NCBI GenBank assembly: GCA_020860745.1
Contig: JAJBTR010000101.1
Location: 4,345-10,434 of the forward strand
Direction of reading: 5' to 3'
From: Lachnospiraceae bacterium
GTDB lineage: Bacteria > Bacillota > Clostridia > Lachnospirales > Lachnospiraceae
Length of the DNA: 6,090 nucleotides
Shown here: positions 1-5,935 of the stretch, in pieces
Position numbering within the stretch: position 1 is the first letter of the stretch
How the letters are laid out: each line of letters starts with the position of its first letter
Position numbers and translations under genes: made by a program
The notes under the pieces: model-generated
Seen by the model: only the letters and a program-made list of their open reading frames with translations
Databases searched by the model: none
What the model was told of the DNA's origin: nothing

Positions 1-30
1 ATCGATATAACAAGTCGTGACAGTTGAAAT

Positions 31-109
31 CTGAACGTTCAGCTGTCTGATTTGGGCGCTGCATCAGCGCACCGTCTGATTTTTCAAGGCGAATTCGTCC
101 GAAAATCAG
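31..109 (+). repeat. Upstream leader with stacked inverted repeats
   Basis: The non-coding stretch before the transporter holds several inverted repeats. CTGAACGTTCAG at 31-42 is a perfect 12-bp palindrome. GCGCTG (56-61) and CAGCGC (65-70) form a tight stem around CAT. CTGATTTT (76-83) pairs with AAAATCAG (102-109), and a near-palindrome centred on CGAATTCG (90-97) lies inside that arm pair. The word GTCTGATTT occurs twice, at 45-53 and 74-82. This could be an mRNA leader fold, an operator region, or the remnant of an intergenic repeat element. No run of T follows the last hairpin, so a classic terminator is unlikely. TATATT at 114-119 could be a -10 box, but no convincing -35 is seen. The structures are visible in the sequence; their role is unknown. 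Confidence 0.45.
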
Positions 110-144
110 TCTTTATATTAAAAAAGGAAGTAAAAACAGGCAAT

Positions 145-657
145 ATGAGATATACGTTTGTAACGCAACATGATAGCACGGACTGTGCGGCAGCCTGCAT
201 GGCGATGGTCTGTCTGCATTATAAAAAGGAAACGACGATCACGCGGCTGCGGGATATGATGTCCACAGATTTAAACGGGACGAATCTTGTCGGGCTTTCC
301 AGATGTGCGGAGTCCCTTGGATTTGTATCTCAGGCGGTCACGGTTGACAGAGAGGGCTTCTTTAGCGGTTTTACGCTTCCCGCCATCGCAAATGTGGTCA
401 CCGGAGAAGGCATGTCCCACTTTGTAGTGGTGTTTAAGATCACAAAAAAGCATGTGATAATCGGTGATCCGGCAAAAGATCTGGAGCGTCTTACGGCGGA
501 CGACTTTTTTGAGAGATTTACAGGAGCCATGCTTCTTTTACAGCCAACGGAGGAATTCCAGCGTGGAAGATTAAAAAAGGAAAAGTATATGACTGGTACA
601 TACGTCTTCTGCTGCCCCAGAAAAAGCTGTTTGCTTACGCGCTGTTTGCCTCGCTGA
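145..657 (+). CDS. C39 peptidase domain of a bacteriocin-type ABC exporter (zero-frame part)
   Basis: This is the N-terminal C39 cysteine peptidase of a PCAT, the cytoplasmic domain that cuts leader peptides after a double glycine. Residues 8-18 read QHDSTDCAAAC, giving the oxyanion glutamine Q8 and catalytic C14. H92 (in SHFVVV) and D108 (in GDPA) complete the triad, so the domain looks active. ATG 145 is chosen because the C39 family starts a few residues before this motif. AAGGAAG at 124-130 is a rather distant ribosome binding site (14 nt), and an upstream TTG at 52 would add unrelated residues. Family similarity ends near residue 145. The remaining 25 zero-frame residues are unlike any transporter segment and stop at a TGA that overlaps the next ATG by one base. 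The missing transporter sequence continues in the -1 frame, so this is either a free 170-residue peptidase or the first part of a frameshifted PCAT. Confidence 0.88.
   Translation: MRYTFVTQHDSTDCAAACMAMVCLHYKKETTITRLRDMMSTDLNGTNLVGLSRCAESLGFVSQAVTVDREGFFSGFTLPAIANVVTGEGMSHFVVVFKITKKHVIIGDPAKDLERLTADDFFERFTGAMLLLQPTEEFQRGRLKKEKYMTGTYVFCCPRKSCLLTRCLPR
573..579 (+). other. A_AAA_AAG slippery heptamer, candidate -1 programmed frameshift site
   Basis: The zero frame reads TTA AAA AAG G, placing a perfect X_XXY_YYZ heptamer (A AAA AAG) in the correct phase. This is the slippery site known from E. coli dnaX. A -1 slip makes GGA at 579 the next codon, and translation continues through YDWYIRLLLPQKKLFAYAL into the transporter, giving 145 + 590 = 735 residues, normal for a PCAT. 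GGAGGA lies at 549-554, about 19 nt upstream, farther than the roughly 10 nt spacing in dnaX. GGAAG at 565-569 is closer than usual. I found no strong downstream stem-loop. A one-base deletion in an ancestral A7 run, or a sequencing error, would look the same. Confidence 0.55.
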
Positions 658-2351
658 TGGTGACGCTTCTGGGCATTCTGTCGTCGCTGTTTCACAACAT
701 CATATATGATGAGATTCTGCCTTACCGGCAGAAAGATGTGCTGCGGATTATGCTGCTGGTATTTCTGGGTGTGACGGTCACATCGGCGCTTGTCAGTTTC
801 ATCCGGCAGTGGATTCTTCTGCATCTGTCAATGAGGATCGATATCCCGTTGATTCTGGGATATTTTGAGCATATATACAAGCTCCCGATGAAGTTCTTTG
901 CCGCGAGGAAGACCGGAGATATTACAACCCGTTTTTCGGATGCTTTTACCATTAAGGATATATTTACCGGCATAGCGCTTTCACTGGTTATGGATCTGTC
1001 TATGGTATCCATTACCGGGGTGATTCTCTTCCGGATGAATGGGGAGCTGTTTGCGATCCTCCTGCTGATGATGGCGGTCAGTATTGTCCTGGTGTTTCTA
1101 TACAGGCAGCCGTATAAGAAAATCAATGAGGAACAGATGCAGCAGGCTTCTGTCCTGAATTCAGAGATTATCGAGGGCCTGCGCGCTGTCGAGACGATCA
1201 AAGGAAATGCGGGGGAGGAGGATGCACTGGAGAACATTGAGCGGGAGTATATCAGATCGCTCCGGATAGGCTATAAGGAAAGCATGTTGTCTAATGTGCA
1301 GGGGACGATGTCCGCCATCATCTCGGGCATTGGAAATCTGGCGCTCCTGTATGTGGGCATTACACAGGTAATCAACAGTGATCTGACATTGGGCAGCTAT
1401 ATGGCGTTTATGACGCTCTCGGCCTTTTTTATGGATCCCATCCATGATCTGGTGGGGATGCAGCTTTCCATCCAGGAGGCCGATATCTCCATAAAAAGGC
1501 TTTCTGAGATCATGGATTATGAGCGGGAGCAGGAAATTGACGCATTGGAAGAGAGCGGCCTGCCGTCGATTCCGGATCCGGATGCCGCGGAAAAAATCTT
1601 TCGTGAGATTGACGAGGTGGAGGGAGATATAGAGTTGTCGGATGTCACATTCCGTTACGGGAATCGCAGGCCTGCTCTTTCTCATGTCAGTTTTATAATT
1701 CGCAGGGGAGAAAAGGTCGCTCTGGTAGGAGCCAGCGGCAGTGGGAAATCCACGGTGGCAAAGCTGCTTCTGAAATTCTATGAGCCGGAGGATGGAGTAA
1801 TCCGGATGAATGGGACGAATATCCGGGAATATAAGAATTCGAGTCTCCGCCAGGCCGTATCTTATGTGCCGCAGAATATTGAGCTGTTTTCCAAAAGTAT
1901 CTATGACAATATCTGTGTGACTCGCAGGGGAGCATCGTTGGATGAAGTGATGGAGGCGGCGGTAAAAGCGGGAGCGCATGAATTCATCCAAAAGCTGCCA
2001 ATGCAGTATTTCACCCGGCTTGAGGAGGCCGGGAACGGGCTTTCGGGAGGGGAAAAGCAGCGAATTGCTCTTGCCCGGGCATTTTTGAAAGAAACGCAGT
2101 TTTATATCCTGGATGAGAGCACCAGTAATCTGGATTTTGGCACGGAAAATATCATTTTTGATATGATATATCACAAATTCCGTGAAAAAACAATGCTGAT
2201 TATCGCGCATCGTCTGACGACAGTGAAGCATTGTGACAGAATCCTTTTTATGGAGGATGGAGCGATTGTGGAGCAGGGGACACATGAGGAACTTCTGGCC
2301 CTGAAAGGGCGGTATTACAGACTGTGGGAGATGCAGCAGGGAAATCTCTGA
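657..2351 (+). CDS. Bacteriocin-type ABC exporter: membrane and ATPase domains (-1 frame part)
   Basis: This is the transmembrane and nucleotide-binding part of the PCAT, which exports the processed peptide using ATP. Counting from ATG 657, membrane segments fill residues 1-260. The ATPase follows, with A-loop Y334, Walker A GASGSGKST (358-366), Q-loop Q406, signature LSGGE (462-466), Walker B ILDE (484-487) and switch H518. All key residues are present. ATG 657 is only the first ATG in this frame and would remove the first half of TM1. The frame is open from 513, and the missing residues (YDWYIRLLLPQKKLFAYALF and on) lie between 588 and 656, but that stretch has no ATG, GTG or TTG. Full-length protein therefore needs a -1 shift at 573-579, in which numbering these residues are +171 (Walker A 529-537, total 735). 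TGA/ATG overlap at 655-659 would permit coupled reinitiation, but of a damaged TM1. Confidence 0.93.
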   Translation: MVTLLGILSSLFHNIIYDEILPYRQKDVLRIMLLVFLGVTVTSALVSFIRQWILLHLSMRIDIPLILGYFEHIYKLPMKFFAARKTGDITTRFSDAFTIKDIFTGIALSLVMDLSMVSITGVILFRMNGELFAILLLMMAVSIVLVFLYRQPYKKINEEQMQQASVLNSEIIEGLRAVETIKGNAGEEDALENIEREYIRSLRIGYKESMLSNVQGTMSAIISGIGNLALLYVGITQVINSDLTLGSYMAFMTLSAFFMDPIHDLVGMQLSIQEADISIKRLSEIMDYEREQEIDALEESGLPSIPDPDAAEKIFREIDEVEGDIELSDVTFRYGNRRPALSHVSFIIRRGEKVALVGASGSGKSTVAKLLLKFYEPEDGVIRMNGTNIREYKNSSLRQAVSYVPQNIELFSKSIYDNICVTRRGASLDEVMEAAVKAGAHEFIQKLPMQYFTRLEEAGNGLSGGEKQRIALARAFLKETQFYILDESTSNLDFGTENIIFDMIYHKFREKTMLIIAHRLTTVKHCDRILFMEDGAIVEQGTHEELLALKGRYYRLWEMQQGNL

Positions 2352-2359
2352 CGGTGCGG

Positions 2360-2439
2360 TTTCGTCAGAAAACGTTAATATGCAGAGGTGCGGGTTTTTC
2401 GGACGCGGAAGCCGGGGATGAAAAACCTGGCTGACGAAA
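2360..2439 (+). repeat. Nested inverted repeats between transporter and HlyD-like gene
   Basis: TTTCGTCAG (2360-2368) is perfectly complementary to CTGACGAAA (2431-2439). Inside it, CGGGTTTTTC (2391-2400) pairs with GAAAAACCTG (2420-2429) over ten positions, one of them G-U, and CGG (2406-2408) can pair with CCG (2412-2414) in the loop. The result is a two-tier stem that starts 8 nt after the transporter stop codon. No T-run follows, so it is not a standard intrinsic terminator. It may set relative expression of the two genes, stabilise processed mRNA, or control the ORF at 2418. The pairing is seen directly; the function is inferred. Confidence 0.5.
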
Positions 2440-2504
2440 GAGGCGGGTATTTGGAAGAGAAAGATGTATGGAATAACCGTGCCGGGAAGGATAAAGTGAC
2501 ATGA
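2418..2504 (+). CDS. Possible 28-residue small ORF coupled to the HlyD-like gene
   Basis: An ATG at 2418 opens a 28-codon ORF that begins MKNLADERGG and ends GKDKVT. Its TGA (2502-2504) overlaps the ATG of the next gene as ATGA, the usual geometry for translational coupling. GGAAG at 2407-2411 could be a ribosome binding site 6 nt upstream. The start codon sits at the 3' arm of the inner hairpin (2420-2429), so folding could hide it. The peptide is hydrophilic, has no membrane segment and resembles no family I know. The Gly-Gly at residues 9-10 lacks the hydrophobic spacing of a normal GG leader. It could be a leader peptide, or a chance ORF with a fortuitous overlap. Confidence 0.22.
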   Translation: MKNLADERGGYLEEKDVWNNRAGKDKVT

Positions 2505-3628
2505 GCAAAGAGATAAAGGAACTGGAGCATCTGAGAGACAGCCGGATTCTGTTTGAGAAAGATCCGCCGGCATTTGGGTATCTCCTGATCTGGATCATCG
2601 GAGGTTTCTTATGTGCCGCCCTGGCCTGGAGTATCCGAACACCAAAAGTTTACATGATTGAGGCGCAGGGAACGGTGACCAGTGAAGAGAGCAATTATGT
2701 TATGTGCGCATACACCGGCGAAATTGACGGATGTGATATGACGGAGGGGATGGTTGTAGAGGAGGGCGATACGCTTTTTACGGTCAGATCCGCCGATTAT
2801 GATATGCAGATTGCGCAGCTGGAGCTGAGCCGTTCCGGGTATGAGACGCAGGTTTTACAATATGAATTGCTGGTGCAGTCTGTCAAGGATGATACAAATT
2901 ATTTTGAAGCATCCGATCCGGACGATGAGATGTATTACAGTGCATATGAGGCATATAAATCACAGGTGGAGCAGAGGACGCTGGATATCAGTACCTATTC
3001 CGCTTATGGTTATACGGACGAACAGATTGAGGCAGAAATTGAGAAAAATCAGGGTGCGGTTTCGGAGCTTTATTACAGCACGATTCAGTCTGCGGAAAGC
3101 TGCATTACTGAGGCACAGCTGCAGATTGATTCTATTGACGCGCAGCTTCTGGCATTGCAGCGGGGGCGGGAAGATTACACTGTGAAAGCGGCAGCGTCCG
3201 GCGTGCTCCATCTTCTGGGCAGTTGCAGGAGCGGGATGGTATTACAGGCCGGTGCAACTGTTGCGGCCATCACACCGGAAAATTCCGAGCCGGTGATTGA
3301 GGCATATGTTACCACATCAGATATGGCCAGGATACAGGAAGGGAATGCCGTACAGATTGTCGTGGATGGTCTGGCGCAGAATGTTTATGGGAGTATCAGC
3401 GGGACAGTGAAACAGATTGACAGCAATGTAAGCGTGCAGGAATCGGAAGACGGATCCGCTGTACAGGTCTTCCGGGTTCTGGTGGAGATGGACAGCGATT
3501 ACCTGATCAGCAATTCCGGGGACAAAGTGAACGTATCTAATGGGATGACGGCAGTGGCGAGAATCCAGTATGACAAAATGACGTATTTTCTATACATGTT
3601 AGAGAAGCTGGGAATTTGGATCAGATGA
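2501..3628 (+). CDS. HlyD-family periplasmic-adaptor-like secretion protein
   Basis: This is a membrane-anchored accessory protein of the HlyD/LcnD type that partners peptidase-containing ABC exporters. It has 375 residues: a short cytoplasmic N-terminus, one membrane helix at about 26-45 (GYLLIWIIGGFLCAALAWSI), and a first half lipoyl-like motif at about 70-95 (YTGEIDGCDM, then VVEEGDTLFTV). A helical, coiled-coil-like region spans 100-222, the second lipoyl half is at about 226-258 (VKAAASGVLHLL to GATVAAITP), and a beta-barrel-like C-terminal region ends in a hydrophobic YFLYMLEKLGIW tail. It is shorter than LcnD-like proteins (about 450-470 residues), mostly through a shorter coiled coil. 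GGGAAGG at 2484-2490 precedes ATG 2501 by 10 nt. Its place between exporter and precursor supports a role in export of the peptide encoded at 3774. The family call is firm; the pairing is inferred. Confidence 0.92.
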   Translation: MSKEIKELEHLRDSRILFEKDPPAFGYLLIWIIGGFLCAALAWSIRTPKVYMIEAQGTVTSEESNYVMCAYTGEIDGCDMTEGMVVEEGDTLFTVRSADYDMQIAQLELSRSGYETQVLQYELLVQSVKDDTNYFEASDPDDEMYYSAYEAYKSQVEQRTLDISTYSAYGYTDEQIEAEIEKNQGAVSELYYSTIQSAESCITEAQLQIDSIDAQLLALQRGREDYTVKAAASGVLHLLGSCRSGMVLQAGATVAAITPENSEPVIEAYVTTSDMARIQEGNAVQIVVDGLAQNVYGSISGTVKQIDSNVSVQESEDGSAVQVFRVLVEMDSDYLISNSGDKVNVSNGMTAVARIQYDKMTYFLYMLEKLGIWIR

Positions 3629-3663
3629 TTTGCTGCGGAAAAACAAAAATCTCTGTTGCTGTT

Positions 3664-3691
3664 TTGAGACAATGCAGGGACAGGTTAAAAT
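3664..3691 (+). promoter_or_regulatory. Candidate sigma-70-type promoter for the precursor gene
   Basis: TTGAGA (3664-3669) and TAAAAT (3686-3691) each match the consensus at five of six positions and are 16 bp apart. Transcription from here would start near 3698, giving a leader of about 75 nt before the precursor ATG at 3774. It sits in the longest gap before the precursor gene, where an extra strong promoter would be expected, because precursor peptides are usually needed in excess over exporter. This is prediction from pattern only; there is no sign of a regulator binding site. Confidence 0.45.
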
Positions 3692-3773
3692 GGTATGTAA
3701 TAAGCTTATACATAAAGAACCGGGGACCGATTGCAAACGGAGCTTCGGAAAAATCAGCGAAAGGAGAAAACAG

Positions 3774-4091
3774 ATGAGACAGAATGCAGCAGGGGCGTTG
3801 AAGATGCCGGCGAACTATGTTGCTATGAGTGAAGAGGAAATGTCCTGCGTGGAAGGAGGTGCGACATACTATAACACTTCAAAGTGCAAAACAAAAGCGG
3901 CGGAAGCGCTGAGACTGTTTAATATTTACAGCAATAACATTCAGAATGCAGACTGGGGGAATTGCCCCGGCTCTTACCTCGGCTACGCAATCGTTCTTAA
4001 CAAGTATTATTATCAGTATACACAGTATACGGCAGGCTCCAGGAAAAAGGGAGTAGACTACTATAATGCGAGAAAGATTGTTGTCCGTTAA
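3774..4091 (+). CDS. Double-glycine leader precursor peptide, bacteriocin-like
   Basis: This gene encodes a 105-residue secreted-peptide precursor. Residues 1-29 form a GG leader ending MSEEEMSCVEGG, with hydrophobic M18, M23 and V26 spaced before Gly28-Gly29 as in C39 substrates. Cleavage there leaves a 76-residue core starting ATYYNTSKCK. The core has two cysteines (core positions 9 and 35), which could form one disulfide, 12 tyrosines including a KYYYQYTQYT stretch, and a net charge near +8. No lanthionine, sactipeptide or other modification enzyme is visible in the window, so an unmodified class II-like bacteriocin or signalling peptide is more likely. I recognise no named family; the N-terminal YYN..KC only faintly recalls the class IIa YGNGV box. 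ATG 3774 has AAAGGAG at 3759-3765, 8 nt upstream. The frame is open back to 3630 but lacks any comparable site. Gene position beside PCAT and HlyD-like genes strongly supports the call. Confidence 0.82.
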   Translation: MRQNAAGALKMPANYVAMSEEEMSCVEGGATYYNTSKCKTKAAEALRLFNIYSNNIQNADWGNCPGSYLGYAIVLNKYYYQYTQYTAGSRKKGVDYYNARKIVVR

Positions 4092-4105
4092 ATGATTGCC
4101 TCAGA

Positions 4106-4137
4106 GGGCGGATATGTGCGCTGTTACATATCCGCCC
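4106..4137 (+). promoter_or_regulatory. Strong 12-bp hairpin after the precursor gene
   Basis: GGGCGGATATGT (4106-4117) pairs perfectly with ACATATCCGCCC (4126-4137) around the 8-nt loop GCGCTGTT. The stem begins 14 nt after the precursor stop codon. It is followed by GGACAGGCGATG with no T-run, so it is unlikely to be an efficient intrinsic terminator. A 3' stabiliser or leaky attenuator that raises precursor transcript over downstream genes fits the position, as seen in other bacteriocin operons. The structure is clear; the role is inferred. Confidence 0.65.
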
Positions 4138-4172
4138 GGACAGGCGATGAACAGCTCATTGGGAGGATGATT

Positions 4173-4871
4173 ATGAAGAGAAAACCAGCCATGGTATGCG
4201 TGGCGCTAGTGATTTTGTCGGCGGCAGCGGGATGCAGCGCTGCTCAGAACTCTGCTGCTCCGGCAGGCAGCAATCAGGAGGATCTGGAATTCAGTTCGGA
4301 AGAAACGGATGAGGAGGACGCTGTCGATGCCTTTGCAGCGGAGGATATTCTGAATTTTGTGTTTGAAGGGGAAGAATATACCATTCCGTTTCCTTATGAA
4401 CAATTACAGGCGTCTGGCTGGACGGTTGCGCCGGATATGGATGAGATATACGGGGAGGGTGAGGATCGTGTACTTTTATTCATGGAACATCCGGATTATG
4501 AAGAGATACTTATGACTGTAAGCAGCAAAACGATGTCTGCGGGCATCAAAGACACAGAAAGCCTGGTTTGTGAACTGGAAGAAAATGGTGTGTGGGGACT
4601 GGGGGTAAGCCTGGAATCCATGGATCTGCTTTCAGACACGTCCCTCTATCCGGAGTTTGTAATCAGAGGAGTCGGATTCGGGAGCTCCGCTGCTGATGTG
4701 CTGGCGGCATTTGGAGATGGATACAGTTCATCTTTCAGTTCGCCGGAGGACGGGATTTATGTATATGACGTACAGGAGAAGATGGGGGAGGATATGGTTG
4801 ATTATCACCTGGAAATCTGCCTGGAGGATGATCAGGTTGCCAGTTTGGATATTCTGGTATATTACTATTGA
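4173..4871 (+). CDS. Putative lipoprotein, possible immunity protein
   Basis: This gene encodes a 232-residue predicted lipoprotein. Residues 1-20 are a signal peptide (MKRKPAMVCVALVILSAAAG) followed by Cys21, which would be lipidated after signal peptidase II cleavage. The -3 residue is Ala rather than the preferred Leu, so the lipobox is slightly weak. Residues 22-58 are a Ser/Ala then Glu/Asp-rich linker. The folded part has a segment at 60-84 (FVFEGEEYTIPFPYEQLQ, then GW) and one at 166-200 (GVGFGSSAADVLAAFG), a style seen in uncharacterised Clostridia lipoproteins. No catalytic motif is visible. The start is ATG 4173, 7 nt after GGGAGG (4160-4165); ATG 4167 is too close to that site. Lipoproteins of this size beside bacteriocin genes can be immunity proteins (NisI is the known case), so that role is plausible here but unproven. 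Confidence 0.82.
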   Translation: MKRKPAMVCVALVILSAAAGCSAAQNSAAPAGSNQEDLEFSSEETDEEDAVDAFAAEDILNFVFEGEEYTIPFPYEQLQASGWTVAPDMDEIYGEGEDRVLLFMEHPDYEEILMTVSSKTMSAGIKDTESLVCELEENGVWGLGVSLESMDLLSDTSLYPEFVIRGVGFGSSAADVLAAFGDGYSSSFSSPEDGIYVYDVQEKMGEDMVDYHLEICLEDDQVASLDILVYYY

Positions 4872-4894
4872 TTTGCGGGGAGGCAGATGCGCTT

Positions 4895-5935
4895 ATGAAA
4901 AAAGTCACAGGTAAATGCAGAGAAATTCTGAAAGGTTTTCTGCCGCTCGCGGTACTGATCGGGGTACAGTTTGCAGCTTTCCTGCCGGCGAATCTGGCGG
5001 ATGCGTTCTTTTCCCTTGGCGGTTTTCTGAAACAGAGTTATGTGCAGGCTTATAATCTGATCTATGCGGTGAACGCACTGCTGATATGCGGTCTGTGGTA
5101 CGGAAAGGTGATGCTGTCGGGCGGACATGGAGGGGCTTGTGATCGGGTGCGGGTAAGTATGCCGGGCAATCATCATGATTGGCGAAGCGAGTCATGCGGA
5201 CAAAAATCGAACGTTCATGACAGTATGAATGTGATGGCCGGTAATAATAAACATGCGGTCAAGCTGGCGCTCTCTGTGATTCCGGCAATTGCCGGTCTCC
5301 AATATGTAACGCTGTTTCTGTCGAATGCCGTCCTGTCCTTTTTCCCTCATTGGTCAGCCTTGTATTCGCAGAGCAGCGCCGAAGGAAGCGATATCACAGT
5401 CCTGTACGCATTACACGCGATCGCAGCAGCGCCGGTGCTGGAGGAGGTCGCGTTTCGGGGAATCACTCTGGGGTATTTCAGACAGTGCATGTCTTCCCGG
5501 ATTGCAAATATCATGCAGGCGTTGTTGTTTGGTCTGTATCATTTTAATCCGGTGCAGGCAGTTTACACATTTGTATTTGGATGCGTGCAGGGATATTTCT
5601 GTATCAGAGGACGCAGTATAAAATACAGTATTCTGCTTCATATTTGTTACAATGCACTGGCAGTATGCCGGAATGATCAGATCAGACAATGTTATGAGAG
5701 AAAGCCTGTCTTTTTTTCTGTTCTTGGAATCGTATTGACTCTTCTGGCTATGCGGCTGTTCCGCAAAGGAATGGCATGGAGAATGGAGAAAGCAAGGAAA
5801 GCGGCGAAAGAAGAAACTGAAAAGAAAGCACGACTTGTAAAGATAACGGTGAGAAAAAAGAACGTAAAGAAAGCAGCGAAAACAAATAAGGACGGGATAA
5901 CATCGGAAAAAATGAACAGGAAATGGGAATGCTGA
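4895..5935 (+). CDS. CPBP/CAAX-type intramembrane metalloprotease (Abi family)
   Basis: This gene encodes a 346-residue polytopic membrane protein. The CPBP motifs are all present: EEVAFRG at 183-189 (E183, E184, R188), FGLYH at 212-216 (H216) and HICYN at 249-253 (H249, N253), so it looks catalytically intact. N-terminal helices lie at about 12-35 and 52-72, and the catalytic helices at about 125-290. Two oddities: a hydrophilic Gly/His/Asn-rich loop at about 75-120 between the early helices, and a Lys/Arg-rich tail at 289-343. CPBP proteins in bacteriocin loci often give immunity (for example the plantaricin and sakacin 23K-associated members), and others process peptides; either fits, with immunity inferred from context. 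ATG 4895 is preceded by GGGGAGG (4877-4883) at 11 nt. A closer ATG (4887) ends after three codons. The gene starts 23 nt after the lipoprotein stop and overlaps the next gene by 7 nt, so the three are probably cotranscribed. Confidence 0.92.
   Translation: MKKVTGKCREILKGFLPLAVLIGVQFAAFLPANLADAFFSLGGFLKQSYVQAYNLIYAVNALLICGLWYGKVMLSGGHGGACDRVRVSMPGNHHDWRSESCGQKSNVHDSMNVMAGNNKHAVKLALSVIPAIAGLQYVTLFLSNAVLSFFPHWSALYSQSSAEGSDITVLYALHAIAAAPVLEEVAFRGITLGYFRQCMSSRIANIMQALLFGLYHFNPVQAVYTFVFGCVQGYFCIRGRSIKYSILLHICYNALAVCRNDQIRQCYERKPVFFSVLGIVLTLLAMRLFRKGMAWRMEKARKAAKEETEKKARLVKITVRKKNVKKAAKTNKDGITSEKMNRKWEC

Noticed and set aside
52..144. N-terminal extension of the C39 peptidase from TTG 52
   Set aside because: The added 31 residues cover the inverted-repeat leader, have no family similarity, and the family start matches ATG 145.
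2380..2421. A 13-codon ORF from ATG 2380
   Set aside because: It has no ribosome binding site, lies across the inner hairpin, and shows nothing beyond chance.
1161..2573. A 470-codon open frame on the minus strand across the transporter gene
   Set aside because: It lies fully antisense to a well-supported ABC ATPase, has no recognisable domain, and its translation is a Cys/His/Arg/Pro mix typical of shadow frames.
3630..3773. In-frame extension of the precursor peptide upstream of ATG 3774
   Set aside because: No good ribosome binding site is seen for it, it overlaps the candidate promoter, and it would bury the GG leader well inside the protein.
3774..4091. Class IIa (pediocin-like) bacteriocin
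   Set aside because: The core begins ATYYNTSKC, but the YGNGV box and the second nearby cysteine are missing and the core is about twice the usual size.
4106..4137. Intrinsic terminator after the precursor
   Set aside because: The stem is strong but is followed by GGACAGG rather than a T-run, so it is called a structural element instead.
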